DNA of 61,133 bases from Plectonema cf. radiosum LEGE 06105 (GTDB taxonomy: Bacteria; Cyanobacteriota; Cyanobacteriia; Cyanobacteriales; Nostocaceae). The position numbers and the translations under genes are program-made. Shown piece by piece: positions 35,166 to 42,929 of this stretch. Location: positions 1 through 61,133 of the forward strand of contig NZ_JADEWL010000026.1 in NCBI RefSeq assembly GCF_015207665.1, in the 5' to 3' direction. Within the stretch, counting starts at the first letter, position 1. The number at the start of each line of letters is the position of its first letter. The notes under the pieces are model-generated. The model was not told the DNA's origin, did not search any database, and saw nothing but the letters and a program-made list of their open reading frames with translations.

Positions 35166-36434
35166 ATGTTATCAAAAAGCAAGAAGTTGGTAGTAAGTTT
35201 ATTTTGTGGAGTTGGCGGTTTGGACTTGGGTTTTCAGTCTGCTGGGTTTGAAGTCGCAGTTGCCATAGATAATAATCCCAAAGTATTAGAACTATATCGC
35301 ATTAATTTCCCTAATACATTAATTTTATGTCGAGATATTGGCGATATTTCAGCCGTAGAAATTAGAGAAATTATTCAAAATAAATATCCAGATTGGGATG
35401 GAGAAATTGCCCTCATTATTGGTGGTCCTCCCTGTCAAGGGTTTTCTGTTGCTGGTAAACAAGATGTTAATGATGCTCGCAGTCAGTTAGTAATCAAATT
35501 TATCAATTTAGTGGTAGAACTAAATCCATTAATGTTCGTGATGGAAAATGTTCCTGCCATCGAGTCGAAAAAGTTTGAGAGCATTACAGGTAATGCGATC
35601 GCCCTCATTGAAGAACACTACATTCTATCGAAATGGTTGCTCACAGCATCACATTACGGTGTACCCCAAAAACGACAACGAGCAATTTGGGTGGGGTCGA
35701 AGTTTGGCGAGATTGATGCACCGTACCAAAGCAATAGAAGGTTCAGTGTGGGGGATGCAATTTCTGATCTTAGCCATATCCCAATCAATCCTCAAACAGA
35801 CACCTGGGAGTGGAATTCTCAATGGAGAGAAAAGGGAGAATATGCCCAATACCTAGAGAAAATTTTCCCTAATTCATCTAGCTCACAAAAAGATATTATC
35901 ACTGGTTGTAAAGCAACTGTGCATACGGTAGCCACCCAACAAAAATATGCCGATACCAAACCTGGGAAGAAAGAACCGACGACTTGGGCTTATCGACTTT
36001 CCAAAAACGGTTTCTCTCCTACCCTACGTGCTGGAAGTGGAAACAGAACTTCCTCTCGTCCAATTCACTACGAACAAGCGAGAGTTATAACAGTTCGCGA
36101 AGCAGCGAGGTTACATAGTTTTCCAGACTGGTTCGATTTCGGGACGAGTAAGCTTGCGGCACATAAAGCTATAGGTAATAGCGTTCCACCATTGCTGGCT
36201 TATGCAATAGCGCAAACGTTGAGTGTTGAGTTAGAGCAAAAATTGCCATGTAGAAAATCTGCTCTCAAGACACTTTCAGCAAGCTCGTTTTTCGGATTAA
36301 CTCATGCGCCAAATTTTGCTTACACAAAGACTGTGAGCTTTTTAATACCTTCCGTTCGAGTTGAGGAAGCGATCAAAAAATGTTCGGGTACAAAATATTT
36401 GCTACGGGAAATTATTTTTGTTGATGATTCATAG
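35166..36434 (+). CDS. C5-cytosine DNA methyltransferase
   Basis: A 422-aa enzyme that transfers a methyl group from S-adenosylmethionine to C5 of cytosine in DNA. Motifs appear in order: I FCGVGGLDLGFQSAGF; IV GGPPCQGFSVAG with the catalytic Cys; VI ENVPAI; VIII QKRQRAIWVG; a target-recognition region at about 170-300; IX in SPTLRAG; and X KAIGNSVPPLLA. Length is normal for the family. No cognate endonuclease is adjacent, so it may be an orphan or an element-borne protective enzyme. Its target site cannot be read from the sequence. It has its own strong promoter and is followed by a decayed helicase remnant on the other strand. Confidence 0.93.
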   Translation: MLSKSKKLVVSLFCGVGGLDLGFQSAGFEVAVAIDNNPKVLELYRINFPNTLILCRDIGDISAVEIREIIQNKYPDWDGEIALIIGGPPCQGFSVAGKQDVNDARSQLVIKFINLVVELNPLMFVMENVPAIESKKFESITGNAIALIEEHYILSKWLLTASHYGVPQKRQRAIWVGSKFGEIDAPYQSNRRFSVGDAISDLSHIPINPQTDTWEWNSQWREKGEYAQYLEKIFPNSSSSQKDIITGCKATVHTVATQQKYADTKPGKKEPTTWAYRLSKNGFSPTLRAGSGNRTSSRPIHYEQARVITVREAARLHSFPDWFDFGTSKLAAHKAIGNSVPPLLAYAIAQTLSVELEQKLPCRKSALKTLSASSFFGLTHAPNFAYTKTVSFLIPSVRVEEAIKKCSGTKYLLREIIFVDDS

Positions 36435-36579
36435 GACCACCCCGCCAGACGTTAACTTTTATTTTCTATAATTTTTTAGGCTTATTGGTTTTAAAATAAT
36501 TTAACAACCAGTAAAGTTGTGTTGCTCAAAACTGTTTTGAGACTAATTATAAAACGACGCATCATACTTACTCCAAAAT

Positions 36580-36825
36580 TTACAAGGAAGCTAAATACTC
36601 CAACCTTTCTTGCCAATTTTCATCATGTCGCAGGGTTAGAACGGTATAGCTGGTACTATATCTCTATCTCGTTCAATTGTGTCTCGCTTTCTTTGTTCGG
36701 AATTATCGTGAACTGAACCGTCGCAGAAAACAGCAATTTCTGCCAAATGACAAATAAAATCTGGTTTACAGTTAGCTTCTGGGATTCATTTTTGTGCAGC
36801 TTCAGTTCCATTTGTAACAAATAAG
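36580..36825 (-). pseudogene. Decayed C-terminus of a helicase-nuclease (DUF1998/VSR-like)
   Basis: Minus-strand translation across this stretch gives a disrupted but recognisable end of a large DEAD/DEAH helicase protein: EANCKPDFICHLAEIAVFCD, GSVHDNSEQRKRDTIERDRD, a frame change, then LTLRHDENWQERLEYLASL and a stop. The FCDGSVHD pattern resembles the VSR/DUF559-like nuclease tail of such helicases (from memory). An in-frame TGA and a frameshift mark decay. It lies next to the methyltransferase, so the two may be leftovers of one restriction or defence locus. Confidence 0.5.
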
Positions 36826-36832
36826 AACATAG

Positions 36833-37627
36833 TTACGAATTACTGATTAAATTCCCACTCAACTGATGCTGTCGGCTAAACACGGCAAAAAACGCTAAAA
36901 TCAACACTCCTATGGTAGCCAAAGCCGTTCCGGAAGCTTGTGTAAAAATAATTAGAATCTGGTAGCGCACGGCATCAGTGGGACTAGCACCAGCCAATAT
37001 TTGACCAGTCATCATTCCCGGTAAACTGACTAATCCCATCACCATCATGGAATTAATAGTGGGAATCATCCCAGTTCGCAGTGCTTCTTTTAATGTTTCG
37101 TGTGCTGCTTCCCAACGAGTAGCCCCTAACGTTAACAAGGCTTCGATTTGCTCGCGCTTACTACTCAAATCTTCCATAAATTTATCTAACGCTAAAGATG
37201 TACCCGTCAGCGCATTACCTAAAACCATACCTAATAAAGGAATTAAATATTGCGGGTCGTACCAAGGTTCAACGCGAATAATTCCATTTACCGTTAATCC
37301 CGTAACTAAAAATGAAGCGCTCAACAGACAGATAAAATTGTTCCAGTAAATACTAGAAAATCGTCTGCGGGTACGGTTAACACTTGACAGGGATGCGATG
37401 GTCGTCATGGCAATGGCTACAAGTAATACCAATAATGGGTTACGCAGGGTAAACACCCACTGCAATACATAACCTACGAGCAATAGTTGTACCACCATTC
37501 GCAACGATGCTATTACCAAACTCTGGGTTAGTCCAAATCGTAAACCTAGAGAAAGACAAACATTGATGATTATAAATAATGTCGCTAAAGCCAGTTGAGC
37601 GTAACTAATGGAAATATACTTATCCAT
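36833..37627 (-). CDS. fetB: FetB-like ABC transporter permease (UPF0014)
   Basis: A 264-aa inner-membrane permease. I choose ATG 37627 rather than the TTG one codon earlier. About seven hydrophobic helices are visible, starting AQLALATLFIIINVCLSLGL. Family-typical segments are EALLTLGATRWEAAHETLKEALRTGMIPTINSMMVMGLVSLPGMMTGQILAG and ILIIFTQASGTALATIGVLI. FetB is the permease of the FetAB exporter, linked to iron efflux and oxidative stress tolerance in E. coli; the substrate here is not proven. It starts 5 bases after the corrected stop of the ATPase gene (fetA), so the two form an operon. Confidence 0.85.
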   Translation of the reverse strand: MDKYISISYAQLALATLFIIINVCLSLGLRFGLTQSLVIASLRMVVQLLLVGYVLQWVFTLRNPLLVLLVAIAMTTIASLSSVNRTRRRFSSIYWNNFICLLSASFLVTGLTVNGIIRVEPWYDPQYLIPLLGMVLGNALTGTSLALDKFMEDLSSKREQIEALLTLGATRWEAAHETLKEALRTGMIPTINSMMVMGLVSLPGMMTGQILAGASPTDAVRYQILIIFTQASGTALATIGVLILAFFAVFSRQHQLSGNLISNS

Positions 37628-37632
37628 CAATC

Positions 37633-38353
37633 CTATTCCTGCAAACTAATTTGACGGTTGGTAATTCGCTGTAACTGGGTTGAGTCGTGGCTTGTCCAAA
37701 GATATGCTCTTTGTTGGTCTTGGGCTTGCCAAGCTGCCACCAATAATTCCAAACTGCGGGTAGTTTCACTATCTAACTGATGCGGTAGGTTCATCAAGCA
37801 ATAAGACCTTGGGTGTGAGTTGCAATGCTCGTAAAAAAGCGACTATTTGAGCTTCACCCCCAGAAATAGCACTTACCGGACGCTTTAAAAAGTCATCTTT
37901 TTTATGTAAAATTTGTAAATAATCTAGAATTGTAGCGCGATTATAAGCCTTATGGTGGTTAGCTTTAAGATGATAAACTTGTTGTAAATTTAACTCTACA
38001 GTTCCGAACCATAAAGCCGGACGCTGATGGAGGTAAATAATTTGGGAACGATATTTAGGTAAATACCAAGCATCAATACTTTTTCCCTCAAAGATAATTT
38101 GACCTGCTTGTAGTCGGTCAAGTCCAGCTAAAGTTCGTAAAAGTAAACTTTTACCCGAACCAGAAGCACCCAAGACAGCGACTTTTTCACCCGAAAATAC
38201 TTCAAAATTTAAGTTACGCCAAATCCAATATTTATCGATTTTTCGACCCAAACCTTGTACTGAAAGAATGGGTGCTTGAGAAGATACCAATGCTTCGGCA
38301 GCCTGGGCTTGGGTTTTCATAGTTAAACGGTATTTTGGCAGATAAGTAATCAA
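37633..38353 (-). pseudogene. fetA: FetA-like ABC ATPase with a one-base frameshift
   Basis: The first frame (37769-38353) encodes 194 aa with Walker A GASGSGKS, Q-loop LHQRP, signature SGGEAQ and Walker B VLLLDEPTA. It then stops at TAG after ASVR. Skipping one base at about 37774-37780 restores the expected sequence: LDSETTRSLELLVAAWQAQD, then TSHDSTQLQRITNRQISLQE and a stop at 37633. That segment holds the H-loop His (TSHD). Without it, the ATPase would lack the switch histidine. The shift is a real mutation or a sequencing error. ATG 38320 (MKTQAQ) is a more family-like start. Confidence 0.8.
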
Positions 38354-38424
38354 ACAAAATTATTTACACATTTACCTAAAATAAAGTATATAGATTTTAA
38401 GGGTGAATCTACATAACAGAAAAA

Positions 38425-38520
38425 ATGCGATATATTCAGGGGTTAAGTCCGGAAACTCGAAGCTTACTTAGAAGGATTTATCTTACTAGGGAAGATGAAA
38501 ATAGTAAAGATATTACTTAG
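38425..38520 (+). pseudogene. Remnant of an IS630-type transposase N-terminus
   Basis: A 31-codon frame begins MRYIQGLSPETRSLLRRIY, which resembles the start of cyanobacterial IS630-family transposases from memory, then runs into unrelated residues and a stop. No DDE region follows. Low-confidence fossil. Confidence 0.3.
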
Positions 38521-39009
38521 CACGCTTACAATACCTAACGGCACGCTTCGCTCTTTTAAAACATTTTGTTGTTCTAAGTCAGTAGAAGAAATGCTAGATT
38601 TTTCTATAAGCAGTTTAAAACCTGCGATTAGCTTTCATCCTCGGATTAAAATCACGGGGTTTTAGCCACGATACTATGCCCCTTTCGGGGCACACTTCGT
38701 TAACGTGAACAGCATTAATATAAATAAGAATTAAAAGTATTTGAGAAGAATTCCTGTTATTATTTTTTAGGGTACAAGTGAAAGTATCGCTTGAACAAAA
38801 GTTTCGACTGATATTTTCTCACTCAAGGCAGGTTTACAAATCAGCCTTTTTTATTGAAAAATTTTGCGACATAACGCAAGTTGTCACTAACGAGCAGGCT
38901 ATAATCCCTTATTCATCACTATCTGCTCAATAATGTTTGAATGAATGTGCTACATAACAGATATTTTTTGGAAAATATCATCAATTACCTTACATAGTGT
39001 TTATTAACT
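38521..39009. other. Intergenic region with hairpins, no gene
   Basis: The stretch contains a hairpin cctcg-gat-taaa-atc-cgggg at about 38639-38660, a tgcccctttcggggca stem at 38687-38702 and a terminator-like aaggc ... gccttttttatt at 38825-38855. The first hairpin resembles the right end of IS200/IS605-type elements. No tnpA or tnpB frame is present. The acylase promoter presumably lies in the last 100 bases. Confidence 0.45.
38639..38702. repeat. Two stem-loops, IS605-end-like
   Basis: cctcg/cgggg with an inner gat/atc stem, then cgggg-containing stem tgcccctttcggggca. Such pairs mark the 3' ends of IS200/IS605 family elements in cyanobacteria (resemblance only). Confidence 0.35.
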
Positions 39010-41154
39010 ATGCAGCAGTTAATTACTATCGCTTACCTTTTATCTTCTGGGAGTAAATCCGAAATACTTAAGGTTTTTAAAAGAAATCTTAATAGAATTT
39101 TACCATTTACACTCAGCCTATTGTTTGCATTAATTTTAGGATGCCAAACTCTAGGAACTCAGGTTCCTAGTACTGAAATATTGTGGGATACCTATGGGAT
39201 ACCGCATATTTATGGTCAGGATGCTATAAGTGCATTCCGTGCTTTTGGATGGGCGCAAATGCAAAGCCACGGTAATTTATTACTGCGTCTCTACGGACAA
39301 GCAAGAGGACGTGCAGCCCAATACTGGGGAGAGGACTATATAGACTCTGACCGTTGGATGTTGACAATGGGAGTACCCGAACGCGCTAGCGTTTGGTATG
39401 AAGCACAAGATGCATCTTTCCGTAGTTATTTAGATGCTTTTGCAGAGGGTATCAATACTTACGTCAAAGAAAATCCGAATGCAATTGATGATGAGGTTGA
39501 AGTTGTTCTACCAGTTAAAGGAGAAGACATCCTCGCTCATCTACAAAGAGTACTCAACTTTACATTTGTAGTTAGTCCAGAACAAGTTGCGGGTGTGAGT
39601 AGTTCGGAATCAAAAGCTGGTTCTAATGGCTGGGCGATCGCACCTTCTCGTTCGGCATCTGGTAATGCTATGCTGCTGGCAAATCCTCATCTTCCCTGGT
39701 CGGATTTGTACTTATGGTATGAAGCTCAAATTACTGCACCGGGAATTGATGCTTATGGAGCATCCCTTGTGGGGATTCCTGTTTTAAATATTGCTTTCAA
39801 CGATAATTTGGGTTGGACTCATACCGTTAACACTCATGATGGGTGGGATGCTTATCAACTAGAATTAGCTGGTGATGGCTATCGTTTTGATGGTAAAGTT
39901 CGTCCCTTTGATACCAAAACTGTTTCTTTGCAAGTAAAACAACAAGACGGGACATTACGGGAAGAACCATTAGTGGTCAAAAGTTCTATTCATGGACCTG
40001 TTGTGTCAGAAAAAGATGGTAAAGCTACTGCACTGCGTGTTGTCGGTGTCGATCGACCAGGAGTGTTGGAACAGTGGTGGGACATGGCGCGATCGCAAAA
40101 TTTGGCAGAGTTTGAAAAAGCACTCCAACGTTTGCAGTTACCAATGTTTACAGTGATGTATGCCGACCGACAAGGGCATATTATGCACTTATTTAACGGA
40201 CAAGTTCCAGTACGCGAGCAAGGGGATTTTCAGTATTGGCAAGGTATTATTCCTGGGAACACATCAAAAACTTTATGGACTAAAACTCATCCTTATGAGG
40301 ATTTACCTCGGATTATTGACCCTCCGAGTGGTTGGTTACAAAATGCCAATGACCCACCTTGGACAACAACTTTTCCAGTCGCTATCAAACCAGATAAATA
40401 TCCGTCTTATATGGCACCAAATTTCATGGATTTCCGAGCGCAAAGTTCCGCTTCAATGTTAGCTGAAGATGAAAAAATTACCTTTGATGAAATGGTTAAA
40501 TACAAGCATTCTACACGTATGGAATTTGCAGACCGGATTCTAGATGATTTAATTCCAGCAGCGCGGAAATATGGTGGTGAATTGGGACAACTTGCAGTAA
40601 AAGTCTTAGAAAAGTGGGATAAACAAGCGAATGCAGATAGTCAGGGAGCGGTATTGTTTGCTTACTGGGCAGAAGAACTAGATTTCGATAAGACTTTTAG
40701 TCAACCTTGGACGGAAGAGTCACCACGCACTACACCCGATGGATTAGCTAATCCTGAAAGTGCAGTAGCATTATTGGAAGCAGCAGCAACAAAGGTACAA
40801 AAAGTTTATGGAAAATTAGATGTTGCTTGGGGAGAAGTTTTCCGGTTGAAATATGGGAATGTGGATTTACCAGGTAATGGTGGCGATGGAGACTTAGGGA
40901 TTTTCCGCGTCGTCAACTTTGCTCCCTCAGAAAATGGTAGATTTCAACCTGTCGCGGGCGATTCTTATGTTGCTGCTATTGAGTTTTCTAAACCCCTGCA
41001 AGCAATGGCGCTTATGAGTTATGGTAATTCATCTCAACCTGGCTCGCCCCATTCTGTTGACCAGTTACAACTTTTTGCTGAGAAAAAATTACGTCCTATC
41101 TGGCGTACCAAGAAGGATATTGAGGCTCATTTAGAATCTCGTAAAGTATTTTAG
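39010..41154 (+). CDS. Penicillin acylase-family lipoprotein (probable AHL acylase)
   Basis: A 714-aa Ntn-hydrolase precursor. The N-terminal hydrophobic segment ends in a lipobox-like LILGC, suggesting a lipoprotein. The alpha chain (about 45-200) has the family start DTYGIPHIYGQD. The beta chain should begin at Ser205 in GSNGWA, the expected autocatalytic nucleophile. Conserved downstream blocks include ANPHLPW, NIAFNDNLGWTHTVN, SIHGPV and the catalytic-Asn region (GWLQNANDPPW). Homologues cleave N-acyl-homoserine lactones, penicillins or acyl-peptides; cyanobacterial members (AiiC type) act on AHLs. Its place beside an NRPS cluster also allows an acyl-peptide maturation role (inference). 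A strong terminator follows. Confidence 0.88.
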   Translation: MQQLITIAYLLSSGSKSEILKVFKRNLNRILPFTLSLLFALILGCQTLGTQVPSTEILWDTYGIPHIYGQDAISAFRAFGWAQMQSHGNLLLRLYGQARGRAAQYWGEDYIDSDRWMLTMGVPERASVWYEAQDASFRSYLDAFAEGINTYVKENPNAIDDEVEVVLPVKGEDILAHLQRVLNFTFVVSPEQVAGVSSSESKAGSNGWAIAPSRSASGNAMLLANPHLPWSDLYLWYEAQITAPGIDAYGASLVGIPVLNIAFNDNLGWTHTVNTHDGWDAYQLELAGDGYRFDGKVRPFDTKTVSLQVKQQDGTLREEPLVVKSSIHGPVVSEKDGKATALRVVGVDRPGVLEQWWDMARSQNLAEFEKALQRLQLPMFTVMYADRQGHIMHLFNGQVPVREQGDFQYWQGIIPGNTSKTLWTKTHPYEDLPRIIDPPSGWLQNANDPPWTTTFPVAIKPDKYPSYMAPNFMDFRAQSSASMLAEDEKITFDEMVKYKHSTRMEFADRILDDLIPAARKYGGELGQLAVKVLEKWDKQANADSQGAVLFAYWAEELDFDKTFSQPWTEESPRTTPDGLANPESAVALLEAAATKVQKVYGKLDVAWGEVFRLKYGNVDLPGNGGDGDLGIFRVVNFAPSENGRFQPVAGDSYVAAIEFSKPLQAMALMSYGNSSQPGSPHSVDQLQLFAEKKLRPIWRTKKDIEAHLESRKVF

Positions 41155-41167
41155 GAGTCTCATATAT

Positions 41168-41207
41168 GGGCAGGCTTTGAAATCGATAATAAGCCTGCCC
41201 CATTTTT
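41168..41207 (+). terminator. Strong intrinsic terminator after the acylase
   Basis: Perfect 10-bp stem gggcaggctt / aagcctgccc with a 13-base loop, followed by catttttac. It lies 13 bases after the acylase stop. Confidence 0.85.
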
Positions 41208-41661
41208 ACGGTTTAGAAGAACTTTCTGAAGTGGTTGGTTTATCTTCTCAAGATATGATAAATATTCTCAATAAATAGGATTAAATGATGCATTCTTTAA
41301 TTAAGCAATATTAGTAGCTAGCGCAGCGTACTGTAGGTATTGTACGAACTCATGTCATATTATATTTATTTATATTTTGCATTCAAACACAAAACCGATG
41401 TCTCGACGTAGCATCTAATTTCTAATTGGAGCAACCGTTACATAATGCTAGGTTTGCTGTTTATGTAGCGCAGCGTTAGGTGTAAAAGTCTTTTAGTACG
41501 GGTAGGGAACAGGGAACAGGTTAAAGATAAAAATTATTAAATCCCCTAGCTAGGAATGAAACAAATACCCCCCATGATTCCCTGTTCTGTGTTCCCTACT
41601 CCCTACTCCCTGTGTTTCTTAAAATTGAGGCTTGTGAGTGTTAGTAAAAAATACGGGAAAC
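41208..41661. other. Intergenic region with dispersed repeats and a possible gene fragment
   Basis: Between the acylase terminator and the MbtH gene there are short heptamer-like repeats, gggaacagggaacagg at 41508-41523 and ccctgttctgtgttccctac at about 41581 onward, which are mutually inverted. A fragment GLEELSEVVGLSSQDMINIL ending in a stop at about 41277 looks like the tail of a decayed protein, not identified. Nothing else is recognised. Confidence 0.45.
41508..41613. repeat. GGGAACA / TGTTCCC short repeat pair
   Basis: Tandem gggaaca units on one side and tgttccc/tactccc units on the other form an imperfect inverted repeat of about 105 bp. This is the type of heptamer-based repeat widespread in Nostocales. 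Confidence 0.55.
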
Positions 41662-41886
41662 CTAAGTGCTAGATGCTGTTTCCTCCATTTTTTTTCGGAG
41701 ACTTAGCGGTCTCATATCAGTCCAGACTTCTTTTATGTAATCTAAACATTCTTGTTTGAGTCCATTTTTTCCAGTATCTTTCCAACCAAGCGGATTATCA
41801 CGCTCAAATGGCCAGATGGAATACTGTTCTTCATGATTAACTACAACTTTGTAAATTGTCGTGTCTTCTTTTTCTTCTTGATGCAT
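41662..41886 (-). CDS. MbtH-like protein (NRPS chaperone)
   Basis: A 74-aa MbtH-family protein. Hallmarks are [35 protein letters not shown] and [11 protein letters not shown], with the three conserved Trp. MbtH proteins bind and activate NRPS adenylation domains. A ribosome-binding site (ggaga) lies just upstream of ATG 41886. As the last gene of the NRPS/PKS cluster on the same strand it probably serves the cluster's A domains, including the split one. It is separated from the cluster by a decayed gene, so it may have its own promoter. Confidence 0.92.
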   Translation of the reverse strand: MHQEEKEDTTIYKVVVNHEEQYSIWPFERDNPLGWKDTGKNGLKQECLDYIKEVWTDMRPLSLRKKMEETASST

Positions 41887-41931
41887 TTGTTTCTCCAGTC
41901 AATTAATAATAATGGTCAGCAAAATTTATTA

Positions 41932-42057
41932 ACAAGTAATGAGTAATACAAGAGCCTTCAATAATTGACGGTGTATTTTTCTTTTCTTCATGAATGAGAA
42001 GGCTTTGTACCATAAAGAGCTTTACTTATTACTTATTACTCATCACTCATTACTTTA
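41932..42057. repeat. MITE-like inverted repeat (GTAATGAGTAAT / ATTACTCAT...CATTAC)
   Basis: The arms aagtaatgagtaata (41934-41948) and tattactcatcactcattactt (42034-42055) face each other across about 85 bases. Such short inverted units are typical of non-autonomous repeats in cyanobacteria. Confidence 0.5.
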
Positions 42058-42067
42058 GCCCGAGGGG

Positions 42068-42507
42068 CTAGGTAAACTTTGCACTAACATAAATAAACTT
42101 CACGCTTCTATTGGTTCGAGGTGTCCTTGACCTTTCAAGGTTAATGTCAGCAATACATCGAACTTTTACGTAATTTAATGTTAGATATCGAACTAAATAG
42201 GCATGACCTTCTTGATTATCAAAGTCAGCTTCGTTCAAACTTGATAAGCTGATGTGCAGCTAAATTGTATAAAGCAAAAATATCAAGTTTTTGTAGTGCG
42301 GGCCGGACAGCCCGCTAGTACTATACAAATTAAATGCGTAGCAGCTTAGTTCTTTATCAAGCTTTACACCTAAATCAGCACCTCTCTTTGTCTGTGTAAA
42401 TTTAATATGAACATAACCTCTATTAGTGCAGTGGCTGTTGCTGAAGGTCGCAAGCTGGCTTCAACGAGGTGTTCGCTTTGTGATAATCTTTGTACAAGCT
42501 CATTCAT
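42068..42507 (-). pseudogene. Broken small gene interrupted by nested hairpin repeat
   Basis: A minus-strand ATG at 42507 with a good aaggaag site opens MNELVQRLSQSEHLVEASLR. After about 30 codons the frame changes and continues as GYVHIKFTQTKRGADLGVKL and DKELSCYAFN. A hairpin repeat follows, then a TAG at about 42261, then the same frame resumes (LNEADFDNQEGHAYLVRYLT, LNYVKVRCIADINLE) to a stop at 42068. The pieces read as one small protein of about 110-140 residues. Its family is not recognised. It carries at least one frameshift and one stop and lies between MbtH and the 113-aa gene, so it is probably a cluster gene in decay. Confidence 0.55.
42263..42331. repeat. Nested hairpin insertion
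   Basis: Outer arms aattgtata (42263-42271) and tatacaaatt (42322-42331) enclose an inner perfect stem gcgggc / gcccgc (42298-42315). The unit breaks the reading frame of the surrounding gene remnant and looks like an inserted small dispersed repeat. Confidence 0.5.
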
Positions 42508-42549
42508 AATGCAACTTCCTTATTTATAAGTGTTTTTCGAGTTAAATAT

Positions 42550-42879
42550 TTACGAATCACCATTGTCTTGAATCCCAGATACTTCTACCTTCACAGGTTC
42601 ATAAACTGGAACCTCAAATAAAAGCGTATTTTTGCAAAAATCTAACCATTCGGGAGTTATATTATCAAAGATTATATTTTCGTCTTTGAAAATTCCATCT
42701 GTAACTACATAGTTTTCTTGAAGATAAAGAAAGTCATCATCAGTTAACTCACGATTTATCTCAACTTCATCTGTATCGATAACCTTTTTTCTGGTATTTT
42801 CACTGTACTCGTTCCATTGATGAAATTTCCGTAGCCTATTTAAAGGATAAGCTTTGCAGTATTTTCCCATTGTTGCCAT
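42550..42879 (-). CDS. Small conserved-looking protein of unknown function in NRPS cluster
   Basis: A 109-aa protein. I choose ATG 42879 (MATMGKYCKAYPLNRLRKF) because gagg lies 6-7 bases upstream; ATG 42891 would add four residues. The sequence is acidic and has no membrane segment. Recognisable stretches are FHQWNEYSENTRK and LTDDDFLYLQENYVVTDGIF. I do not recognise a named family. Similar small proteins accompany cyanobacterial NRPS clusters as far as I recall. It lies downstream of the MATE exporter on the same strand. Confidence 0.6.
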   Translation of the reverse strand: MATMGKYCKAYPLNRLRKFHQWNEYSENTRKKVIDTDEVEINRELTDDDFLYLQENYVVTDGIFKDENIIFDNITPEWLDFCKNTLLFEVPVYEPVKVEVSGIQDNGDS

Positions 42880-42929
42880 AATAAGCCTCATTTTAATTTT
42901 TTATTTTTAATTATTGATGCATTACCAAA

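Noticed and set aside
35166-36434. Full restriction-modification system
   Set aside because: No restriction endonuclease gene is adjacent; only a decayed helicase-nuclease tail is present.
41208-41280. Fragment GLEELSEVVGLSSQDMINIL before a stop codon
   Set aside because: It looks like a coding remnant, but it is too short to name and starts inside the acylase terminator tail.
41500-42060. CRISPR-like repeated short units
   Set aside because: The units are 7-12 bp direct and inverted repeats without regular spacers or a cas gene; they are ordinary dispersed repeats.
42110-42145. ggttcgag stretch resembling a tRNA T-loop
   Set aside because: No acceptor stem, anticodon arm or D-arm can be paired around it; it lies inside the broken gene at 42068-42507.
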